The position numbers and the translations under genes are program-made. A stretch of DNA of 8,884 nt from Desulfoprunum sp. (GTDB lineage Bacteria; Desulfobacterota; Desulfobulbia; Desulfobulbales; Desulfocapsaceae): the NCBI GenBank assembly GCA_030696435.1, contig JAUYSF010000422.1, positions 1-8,884 of the forward strand, in the 5' to 3' direction. The notes beneath the pieces were generated by a model. That model searched no databases. It was not told where the DNA came from and was given only the letters and a program-made list of their open reading frames with translations. How positions within the stretch are numbered: position 1 is the stretch's first letter; the number at the start of each line of letters is the position of its first letter. This document shows positions 1 to 5,441 of this stretch, one piece after another.

Positions 1-73
1 CGATAATGATAAAGAGCTTTTTCTTGCTCTTAACGCCAGCTTCTGCTTTGGGTTCTTCTTTTTTCTCAGCCAT
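1..73 (-). CDS. fliL: FliL-like flagellar basal body-associated protein, N-terminus only (cut by window edge)
   Basis: Only 24 codons plus one base are in the window, reading MAEKKEEPKAEAGVKSKKKL and then the start of a hydrophobic run (FIII). A short, charged, Lys/Glu-rich cytoplasmic tail followed at once by a membrane segment is the usual start of FliL. FliL is a single-pass inner-membrane protein that sits around the stator units at the basal body and supports motor torque. A good Shine-Dalgarno, AAGGA at 81-85, lies 7 bases before the ATG. The gene follows flgE in the same direction, as fliL often does, but a terminator and a predicted sigma-54 promoter stand between them, so it probably heads a new transcription unit (perhaps fliL-fliM-fliN, not visible here). 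Assignment rests on the N-terminus and position only. Confidence 0.8.
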   Translation of the reverse strand, partial: MAEKKEEPKAEAGVKSKKKLFIII

Positions 74-80
74 CGTGTAT
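74..80 (-). other. Spacer between fliL Shine-Dalgarno (81-85) and its ATG
   Basis: AAGGA at 81-85 followed by a 7-base spacer before the ATG at 71-73 gives a near-ideal ribosome binding site. It fixes the fliL start. Confidence 0.6.
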
Positions 81-127
81 TCCTTGCGGGGTAAGAAGCG
101 TGATTTCTGTTGTCTGCACTCTCTGCG

Positions 128-159
128 AGGCCCAAATGATACATTTCTATCATAGGCCT
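128..159 (-). promoter_or_regulatory. Dyad / hairpin in the predicted fliL leader
   Basis: Two nested inverted repeats are visible. AGGCC (128-132) pairs with GGCCT (155-159), and ATGATA (136-141) pairs with TATCAT (148-153). The loop is 6 bases, and a small internal loop (3 bases against 1) separates the two stems. The dyad starts about 10 bases after the predicted sigma-54 transcription start (near 170), so it would lie at the 5' end of the fliL mRNA. It could be an RNA stem affecting stability or translation, or a DNA site for an activator or IHF-like protein. No U-tract follows it on the minus strand, so it is not a terminator. Function is unknown. Confidence 0.45.
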
Positions 160-180
160 TTGCTCGCACAATCTCAAGAT

Positions 181-196
181 TGCAATAAGTATTCCA
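181..196 (-). promoter_or_regulatory. Predicted sigma-54 (-24/-12) promoter for fliL
   Basis: On the minus strand the sequence reads TGGAATACTTATTGCA. The GG doublet (-24) and GC doublet (-12) have exactly the spacing of the sigma-54 consensus TGGCACG-N4-TTGCW. The -12 block TTGCA is perfect, while the CAC of the -24 block is replaced by AAT. The predicted start is near 170, giving a leader of about 97 bases to the fliL ATG. Position after a terminator and before a flagellar gene fits RpoN control by a flagellar enhancer-binding protein (FleQ/FlrC/FlgR type). No activator gene is in the window. Confidence 0.65.
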
Positions 197-250
197 CGAT
201 GAAAAGGATAATGGAGAAAGAGAGGATTTGGCAGAGGTACAGGGCAGGGA

Positions 251-295
251 AAAGAAAAGGGGCTGCCCGGTTGTATCCGGGCGAGCCCCTTTTTT
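251..295 (-). terminator. Intrinsic terminator after flgE (possibly bidirectional)
   Basis: The stem GGGGCT-GCCCGG (259-270) pairs with CCGGGC (277-282) and AGCCCC (284-289). There is one bulged base at 283 and a 6-base loop at 271-276. Read on the minus strand, the hairpin is followed by TTTTCTTTT (250-258), so it would stop transcripts coming out of flgE about 30 bases after its stop codon. On the plus strand it is followed by T6 (290-295), so it could also act in the other direction, although no plus-strand gene is seen. It marks the end of the fliF-to-flgE transcription unit and insulates it from fliL. Confidence 0.88.
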
Positions 296-320
296 ATGAG
301 GAAAGAGTCAAAAAAATGAC

Positions 321-1610
321 CTATCGTTTGAGATTGATCAGTTCACCGAGCAGTTCATCAACGGTGGTGATGATTTTGGAGTTGGCTTGAAAACCGCGCT
401 GGACGGTGATCATTTTGACGAATTCAGCACCCATATCGACGTTTGACTGCTCAAGAGAGTTGGTGAAGACCTTGCCGAGTTCTGCTCCCGGCAGACCGGT
501 ACGGGGTGTGCCGGAGGAAGAGGTCTCAAGGTACAGATTACTCCCTGCCAGTTCCAGGCCATTACGGTTACCAAATTTAGCCAAGACCAGATTGGCAATC
601 TTGGTCTGTTCGCCATTCGAGTATGAGGCGATAACCACGCCGTCTGCGTCAATGTCCACACCGGTCAGGTTGCCGGCACCATAACCATTCTGATTCTGGG
701 AGATAACCACCGAGTCGCTGTTGAACTGGGTGGTATCAAAGGTTATGGTCAAGTCGGAGGAGGCGGAGCCGTTAGCCCATGGCAGAGCGGCGGCAAGGAT
801 GGTGCCGGTGGGGGGGGCCGTGGTTAGGACGCCACTACTATCGAAGGTGAGGGTGCCGGCCGGAGCAGCGCCTACAGTCCCCTGGCCCAAAATGTTTGCA
901 ACTGGGGTAGTAGAATCCTCTGCCGTCCAGTAATAGTTCCAGGTATTGGTGGCAGGTAGTGGGGCTTTCCTAAAATAGGTGGTCAACAGATGGGGATTAC
1001 CGAGGGTATCGAAGATTTGCGTTGAAGATGAATAGTTAAAGGTTGTGGTATCCGTATAATTAAAGAGGGTGGCGGCAGGGATGATGGGCGAGCTCGCGTC
1101 GAGATTGGTGTTCAGGGTCATGGCGCTGGTGACATTGCCGGGAATGAGGCCTTGATTGGCCACCTGGATGTCGGTGGGATCGCCGGCAATGAGATCTCCG
1201 TTGAGGTCATAGCCTTTACCCTGGACGCGCAACCCTTCCGGGTTCACCAGATTGCCTGATTCATCAAAGCGAAACGCACCGGCCCGTGAGTAATAGATCG
1301 TGGCATCTGTGGGTTGTTTGAGCAGAAAGAAACCTTCCCCCTCAATAGCGACATCCAGGCCGGATTCCGTCGATTCGAAGGTACCCTGGCTAAATTGATT
1401 ATCAACCTTGGACATGCCTACACCGCGGCCGACCTGTGAAGAACCACCGGAGCCGTTGATCCTGCCGGACAGGAGGTCGGCGAAGACGGTTCTCGCACCC
1501 TTGAAGCCAATGGTGTTGGTGTTTGCCAGGTTATTGCCGATAACGCTCATGGCCTGCGAGTTGGTGTTCAGGCCGCTGACTCCGCTGTACAGTGCACTTG
1601 AAATTCCCAT
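321..1610 (-). CDS. flgE: Flagellar hook protein FlgE
   Basis: FlgE is the subunit of the flagellar hook, the curved universal joint between rod and filament. It is exported by the flagellar type III apparatus and polymerises under the FlgD cap. The 429-residue length is close to the usual 400-430. The N-terminal rod-type segment MGISSALYSGVSGLNTNSQA is followed by LANTNTIGFK (28-37), the classic motif of rod and hook proteins. The C-terminus (about 386-421) carries the matching heptad-like helix with NVDMGAEFVKMITVQRGFQA. The middle (about 150-330) is the variable Thr/Ser/Ala-rich surface domain, followed by the conserved NGYGAGNLTGVDIDADG segment (308-324). GGAGG at 1618-1622, 7 bases before the ATG, fixes the start. 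The gene ends with TAG just upstream of a terminator. An eight-base C tract lies within codons 265-267. Confidence 0.97.
   Translation of the reverse strand: MGISSALYSGVSGLNTNSQAMSVIGNNLANTNTIGFKGARTVFADLLSGRINGSGGSSQVGRGVGMSKVDNQFSQGTFESTESGLDVAIEGEGFFLLKQPTDATIYYSRAGAFRFDESGNLVNPEGLRVQGKGYDLNGDLIAGDPTDIQVANQGLIPGNVTSAMTLNTNLDASSPIIPAATLFNYTDTTTFNYSSSTQIFDTLGNPHLLTTYFRKAPLPATNTWNYYWTAEDSTTPVANILGQGTVGAAPAGTLTFDSSGVLTTAPPTGTILAAALPWANGSASSDLTITFDTTQFNSDSVVISQNQNGYGAGNLTGVDIDADGVVIASYSNGEQTKIANLVLAKFGNRNGLELAGSNLYLETSSSGTPRTGLPGAELGKVFTNSLEQSNVDMGAEFVKMITVQRGFQANSKIITTVDELLGELINLKR
810..817 (-). repeat. C8 homopolymer tract inside flgE
   Basis: Eight consecutive G on the plus strand (C on the coding strand) encode part of Ala265-Pro266-Pro267 in the variable surface domain of FlgE. 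The gene is in frame as read. A tract of this length is a possible slippage site, and it is also a common site of sequencing error. Confidence 0.7.
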
Positions 1611-1753
1611 AATTCAACCTCCGTTTAAGAGCCAGTTTGTCGTACAACAACCTGTCTGTATATCATTGCTTTGAAATAAATCACTATCGATATGTTCGTT
1701 TTTCGTTATGAACCCTGCTTGTATCGTGTCCTTCTGGCGGTTTGTCGTTGTCT
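1611..1753 (-). other. 143-base flgD-flgE spacer, AT-rich, no gene
   Basis: This is the longest gap inside the fliF-flgE unit; the others are 3 to 81 bases. No plausible ORF or sigma-54 site was found on the minus strand. It holds a weak extended -10 like element, TG-A-TATACA at 1657-1665, without a convincing -35 box. It also holds an imperfect 14-base palindrome at 1637-1650 (TTGT-N-GTAC-N-ACAA) and the flgE Shine-Dalgarno at 1618-1622. An internal promoter or RNA processing site for flgE is possible but not shown. Confidence 0.4.
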
Positions 1754-2611
1754 TTAAATCATTTTCAAAAGGGCAATTTCTTCCGGGGTCAATGTCACTG
1801 CCACGCCTTCCGGCTCTGAGCCTGTTGGGGCCAAAAGGCGTGCGGCATCCTGGGTGTCAGCCGAAAACTGAGAGGCTGCTGCGGCTGCCTTTGCCACCGC
1901 TGAAGATCCTGAGCTGTCTGAAGCCGAAGAGCTTTTTTCATAGACCCCAATGATGGTGTTGAATTCAACCTTTCCTGCCTTAGTGATCAGTACGCCACCG
2001 AATTCTCCATCTAGATCAACGCCGGTAACCTCTGACCTGATCAACGGGTTGGCGGCGACGCTTTCCCCTTCGCTGGCCTTGGCCTCGATGACAATTTTAT
2101 ACTTACCATGGGCTGCCGCCTGGCCATTCGTAGCAAGACCGTCCCAGGTGAGGAAATGGTTACCGGCTGTGAGGTCAGTGCCTTTCAGTGTTGCTACAGT
2201 AGCCCCGTTCAATTGCAGGGACAGAGTGACAGCCTTGGCCTGTCCGTCAAGCTTGTAGCCCAGGGTGACCGGTTCGCCGGTGAAATTAAAGCTCCCGTCC
2301 TGATAGACTGCTTCCTTGCCGATGGTATTGAGGGTCGAGAGTTTGTCCGAGTTGGTGTTTGAGGTCACCAGAGTGTCCATACTGTCATTGAGGTTGTTCA
2401 GCTGCTCAAGGGAGCTGAACTGAGCCAGTTGGGCAGTGAACTCTGTGGGATCGTCAGGATTGAGGGGATCCTGATTTTTCAGCTGGGCCACCAGCAGATT
2501 GAGAAAATCCTCTTTCCCCATCACCTCATCTTTAGAGGCCGTGGCGGATTTTTTGGCTGCGGTTGAGGAAGCGGTGGCTGCCTGATTGATTGAATCTATA
2601 TAGTTGCTCAT
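1754..2611 (-). CDS. flgD: Flagellar hook capping / assembly protein FlgD
   Basis: FlgD forms the temporary cap on the growing hook and is needed to polymerise FlgE. It is replaced by hook-filament junction proteins when the hook is complete. The N-terminal half contains the family signature at about residues 31-72, MGKEDFLNLLVAQLKNQDPL followed by NPDDPTEFTAQLAQFSSLEQ. The central part (about 100-225) is the beta-rich FlgD FLG/tudor-like region, with NHFLTWDGLATNGQAAAHGKY (151-171) and VTGVDLDGEFGGVLI (195-209). At 285 residues it is longer than typical FlgD (about 220-240), because a Ser/Ala-rich tail of about 60 residues follows residue 225. The ATG lies 10 bases after the fliK stop. The Shine-Dalgarno GGAG overlaps that stop, suggesting translational coupling. 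Confidence 0.95.
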   Translation of the reverse strand: MSNYIDSINQAATASSTAAKKSATASKDEVMGKEDFLNLLVAQLKNQDPLNPDDPTEFTAQLAQFSSLEQLNNLNDSMDTLVTSNTNSDKLSTLNTIGKEAVYQDGSFNFTGEPVTLGYKLDGQAKAVTLSLQLNGATVATLKGTDLTAGNHFLTWDGLATNGQAAAHGKYKIVIEAKASEGESVAANPLIRSEVTGVDLDGEFGGVLITKAGKVEFNTIIGVYEKSSSASDSSGSSAVAKAAAAASQFSADTQDAARLLAPTGSEPEGVAVTLTPEEIALLKMI

Positions 2612-2621
2612 TTTCCTGCTC

Positions 2622-4370
2622 CTAGGCTCGGATATTGACGCCGGATTCCGGAATGGCGGCCTGAGTCATCGAACTGTCCAGCGTTGTTTCAAATGATGTA
2701 GGTGGAAAAGTCTCGTTTTGGGTGGAGGAAAAAGCCTGCCGATTGGGCAAGTTTCCCCCGAATAGGTCAAAATTTCCAACGGTTTCAGGTTTTGAGGTGA
2801 CAATAATATCTTCGACAACAAAACCCTGTTGTTGCAGAACCGTCCGCAGTTTAGGCATATTCCTTTCGAGTAGCTCCTGCACATGCTGACTCTGGGCTAC
2901 AACATTGGCCCTGATCGATCCTTCTTTGAGGGTGATATCGATCCTCAGTTCGCCAAGCTCAGCAGGATGCAATTTCAGATTGATCCGGGAATTATCCATC
3001 CTGTTCGTCATCTGAAATCTCTGCTGAATCTGATTGAGGATTTCCTGTTCGGTGACCATTACCCCCGAGGGCAGGGTGATGATCTTTCCCTGTTGAGAGG
3101 CCTGTTGGTTTGCAGTTGTATCGTGCAATGGAAGACTGAAAAAAGTCGATTTACCAGTCTGATCTCCCTGAATGGAAGAGAGACCGCTGAAGGGCTGAGT
3201 GTTTTGGCCGTTATTGGCATTTTCCTGCTGACTCGGTTGCCCGTTGCCTTCTTTTTTCGTCATATCTTCTTTGAGATTTATTTTTCCATCGAGATATTGC
3301 TGCTGTATCTCCTGTCGCAGAGAAGGAGTCTTGCTGGAGGCAGGCTCAACAGCTTTATCCGAGAGAAATATATTTTGACTATTTGTCGTACTGATTTCAA
3401 GAGTCGAGGCCGTATCGCTTGAACCTGAAGGTATCGCTATGGTCTGGGTGACCTGAGTCGCAGAAGGGGGCTGGAGGCTCCGAGCCACCGGTGCGTTCTG
3501 GACAGCAGGTGCAGTCTGGATGACCTGAGCCGCAGCTACGGCCTGGGTGACCTGAGTCGCAGAAGGGGGCTGGATTATCCGAGCCACCGGTGCGGTCTGG
3601 ACAGCAGGTATGGTCTGGCTGACCTGAGCCGCAGGTACGTTTTCGACGATCTGGGCCGTTGATGCAATCTGGGGAGTCAGATGGGTCAGTTCATCAAGCG
3701 AGATAGCAGTTTGCGGCTGCTGTTGGACGGTTATACCCTTGGTTTCGCTGGCGTTGATAATATCCTGTAGCTGGGAAAGCAGTAGGGTAAGGTCCTGTTT
3801 TTGAGCCAAAACTCCTGGCTGTACGGTTTGAGGTGGTTGTCCGGTAGCCGTCTGATCTTGTACAAGTTTTGGACTGTCAGGAAGCGTTGCGGTCAACGGC
3901 AGGGCAGTTTCTTCTGTGGAGATTTCGGTGGTAAGGGCAAGCATGGCCTGAGAAAAGAGGGGGTTGATCGTCTTCCCCTGTGTCCCGTTGGCATCAAGAA
4001 CTCCGTTGCTGTTGGCTGAAAGATCGCGGGCAGTCTGTCCGGTGTTGAGCAGTAAATCAGCAGTCGAGAAGGCATTTACCGTACCTGGTTCTGCGTTGAG
4101 AAAAATATCGATCTGACCTGATTCGCTCTCGGCAGGAGGAGGTGTCAAAGAGAGAGCAATATGGCTCATGGCCAGAGATTCTGCGACACCTGCGGAGGCG
4201 TCCTGTGATGTTGTCGTATCGGCCTTGTTTTCTTTTTCGGCAGTTTTATCGGAAATGGCCTGCGTGAGAAGGGGGGCAAAGGGAGAATCGCTCTCGCCCA
4301 TGGGGGAATCGCTCTGACTCACTGCTGCTTTGGTGGGTGGGGGCGTCGAGGCAAGAACGATTGCTTCCAT
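2622..4370 (-). CDS. fliK: Flagellar hook-length control protein FliK
   Basis: FliK is the secreted molecular ruler that measures the hook and switches export from hook to filament substrates through FlhB. The C-terminal Flg_hook domain (about residues 443-525) is clear, with INLKLHPAELGELRIDITL and then VQELLERNMPKLRTVLQQQG. The preceding 440 residues are Gln/Thr/Ser/Pro/Ala-rich and look disordered, as expected of the ruler segment. They contain a 33-residue tandem repeat (about 245-277 and 278-310). The open frame extends 5 codons upstream to a TTG at 4385, but that TTG has no ribosome binding site and lies inside the previous gene. I choose the ATG at 4370, 7 bases after the upstream stop, with a weak GTGAG at 4377-4381. 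That gives 582 residues, on the long side for FliK, which varies widely. Confidence 0.93.
   Translation of the reverse strand: MEAIVLASTPPPTKAAVSQSDSPMGESDSPFAPLLTQAISDKTAEKENKADTTTSQDASAGVAESLAMSHIALSLTPPPAESESGQIDIFLNAEPGTVNAFSTADLLLNTGQTARDLSANSNGVLDANGTQGKTINPLFSQAMLALTTEISTEETALPLTATLPDSPKLVQDQTATGQPPQTVQPGVLAQKQDLTLLLSQLQDIINASETKGITVQQQPQTAISLDELTHLTPQIASTAQIVENVPAAQVSQTIPAVQTAPVARIIQPPSATQVTQAVAAAQVIQTAPAVQNAPVARSLQPPSATQVTQTIAIPSGSSDTASTLEISTTNSQNIFLSDKAVEPASSKTPSLRQEIQQQYLDGKINLKEDMTKKEGNGQPSQQENANNGQNTQPFSGLSSIQGDQTGKSTFFSLPLHDTTANQQASQQGKIITLPSGVMVTEQEILNQIQQRFQMTNRMDNSRINLKLHPAELGELRIDITLKEGSIRANVVAQSQHVQELLERNMPKLRTVLQQQGFVVEDIIVTSKPETVGNFDLFGGNLPNRQAFSSTQNETFPPTSFETTLDSSMTQAAIPESGVNIRA
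3442..3639. repeat. 99-base in-frame tandem duplication in fliK
   Basis: Two adjacent 99-base units, 3442-3540 and 3541-3639, match at 89 of 99 positions by hand alignment. They encode two 33-residue units that are identical at 26 of 33 positions, sharing for example PSATQVTQ and the APVAR core. Smaller echoes (tgacctgag.cgcag on the plus strand) occur within each unit, suggesting older, shorter repeats. The unit is a multiple of three and keeps the frame. Confidence 0.92.
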
Positions 4371-4377
4371 GGTTGGC

Positions 4378-4923
4378 TCACTCAAGTTTCGGTTTTGAAA
4401 AAGTTGTACTCAGTTCGGTTGTTTTCTGTTTGGCCATCTGGTCCAGTATCTTGGCTGCGGCCTTGACTTTCATATTTGCCAAGAGATCTGCCGCCAGCTG
4501 CTGATCCAGACCGGCAAGGGCCAGGGCAGCCTTTGCTGGGTCCATTTTGTCATAAATTTTAGCGAGATCCTGAGTTTTTTTCAGCTCTTGTGCTGATTTT
4601 TCAGCAAGCAGTTCTTCAACTTTCTTCTGCAGGCTTTTCAGTTCAACAAGTTTCTTGTCGATCTCGGCAAGTTTCTTATCGACACTCTCCTCCAGGGTCT
4701 TTAGCTCCTTTTGTTTCATGCCAAAGTCTTTTCTCTCATCCTGAAGACGGCTGTTTTCCTTTATGATGTCGTCATACAGGCGCCTCTCTTCGACAGATTG
4801 GAATTCTGGTTGTTGCTCTTTTTCGGCGGCATAGGTGCCAACAGTACCGAGGAAAGTGCATACCAGGGCCAGGGCGAAGAGGACGGGCATTATTTTTTTC
4901 CGGAAGAGACAGCAGGTGTTCAT
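4378..4923 (-). CDS. motE: MotE / YlxF-like flagellar coiled-coil protein with MgtE-N-like domain
   Basis: The 181-residue protein starts with a basic segment and hydrophobic stretch (about 7-33), either a signal peptide or membrane anchor. A long charged coiled coil follows (about 44-118), then a short helical domain (about 119-170) with KIYDKMDPAKAALALAGLD and LLANMKVKAAAKILDQM. This resembles the MgtE N-terminal fold found in MotE, a periplasmic chaperone of the MotC stator protein in rhizobia, and in YlxF, encoded between fliJ and fliK in Bacillus. Gene position is the same here. A longer frame begins at an ATG at 4983 inside the fliJ 3' end, but it lacks a ribosome binding site. The ATG at 4923 has AAAGG at 4931-4935 with 7-base spacing and puts the hydrophobic segment at the N-terminus. 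It overlaps neither neighbour at this start. Exact function in this organism is inferred. Confidence 0.82.
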   Translation of the reverse strand: MNTCCLFRKKIMPVLFALALVCTFLGTVGTYAAEKEQQPEFQSVEERRLYDDIIKENSRLQDERKDFGMKQKELKTLEESVDKKLAEIDKKLVELKSLQKKVEELLAEKSAQELKKTQDLAKIYDKMDPAKAALALAGLDQQLAADLLANMKVKAAAKILDQMAKQKTTELSTTFSKPKLE

Positions 4924-4972
4924 GGCAGGGCCTTTACTAGAGGGTGAAACGTCGATGAGATACTTTGCCGGA

Positions 4973-5404
4973 TTATTTGTCATGGAAGATGATTGCTATT
5001 TCATCAAGCAGGGCTGCCTCTTTTTTATTGAGATACTCCTGCCAGCTCTGGTTCTGTTTTTCTTTTAATTTTTCCATTATTTTTCGTTCTTTACTCCGCT
5101 GAATCAGATGTTCTCTTTCATTGGCAACCCTGGCAATTTTTTCAGAGAGGGTCTTTTTTATGGAGATGATCCTGTTCTTGGTAAAGAGGATCTGGTCCTC
5201 GTACCGGATCAGATCGAGAATATCTATGCCCTCTGTCTGGAGGCGTTCAAGGGTCACTAAGAGCTGGGTATAGCCGTTTTCTTCTTCCGTCAGCTTATCC
5301 TGGACCTTCTGTTTTTCGGTCTGCGCTTCGAAAAGTCGGTTTTTAGCGATATCCTCCAGGCGTTTGCGGTAACTGAGCACGGTGTGCAGCGAAAAAGGTT
5401 TCAT
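4973..5404 (-). CDS. fliJ: Flagellar export protein FliJ
   Basis: FliJ is the central-stalk-like coiled coil of the FliH-FliI-FliJ ATPase complex. It resembles the F1 gamma subunit, binds FlhA and helps recycle export chaperones. The 143-residue protein is almost entirely helical and charged. It has the typical N-terminus MKPFSLHTVLSYRKRLEDIA and the conserved C-terminal part KERKIMEKLKEKQNQSWQEY followed by LNKKEAALLDEIA. Length matches the family (about 140-150). The start is supported by homology. The Shine-Dalgarno is weak (ATAAG region), so translation may depend on coupling to fliI, whose stop lies 37 bases upstream. Confidence 0.93.
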   Translation of the reverse strand: MKPFSLHTVLSYRKRLEDIAKNRLFEAQTEKQKVQDKLTEEENGYTQLLVTLERLQTEGIDILDLIRYEDQILFTKNRIISIKKTLSEKIARVANEREHLIQRSKERKIMEKLKEKQNQSWQEYLNKKEAALLDEIAIIFHDK

Positions 5405-5441
5405 CGGCGGCTTATGGCAATATCATCCGGGAGAGCTCGGT

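Noticed and set aside
307..320. GTCA-A6-TGAC inverted repeat just after the flgE stop
   Set aside because: Only 4 pairs around an A-run; too weak to matter beside the strong GC-rich terminator at 251-295.
100..390. 96-codon plus-strand open frame from the fliL-flgE spacer into flgE
   Set aside because: It starts at GTG, runs through the sigma-54 site and the terminator hairpin and ends inside flgE in antisense, which is not how a real gene would lie.
1725..1757. Sigma-28-like promoter (TAAA then GCC...) at the end of flgD
   Set aside because: Spacing is 14 and not 15 bases, and only the GCC and one A of the -10 block GCCGATAA match, so it is close to chance.
2883..3422. 179-codon open frame on the plus strand opposite fliK
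   Set aside because: Antisense to the low-complexity part of fliK, no recognisable domain and no gene context on this strand.
4850..4875. Lipoprotein lipobox around the ALVC residues of the MotE-like protein
   Set aside because: The residue before the cysteine is Val, where Gly, Ala or Ser is expected, and the hydrophobic stretch continues past the cysteine.
4924..4983. Longer MotE-like protein starting at the ATG at 4983
   Set aside because: No ribosome binding site; it would overlap fliJ and bury the hydrophobic signal or anchor segment behind 20 extra residues. The ATG at 4923 has AAAGG at good distance.
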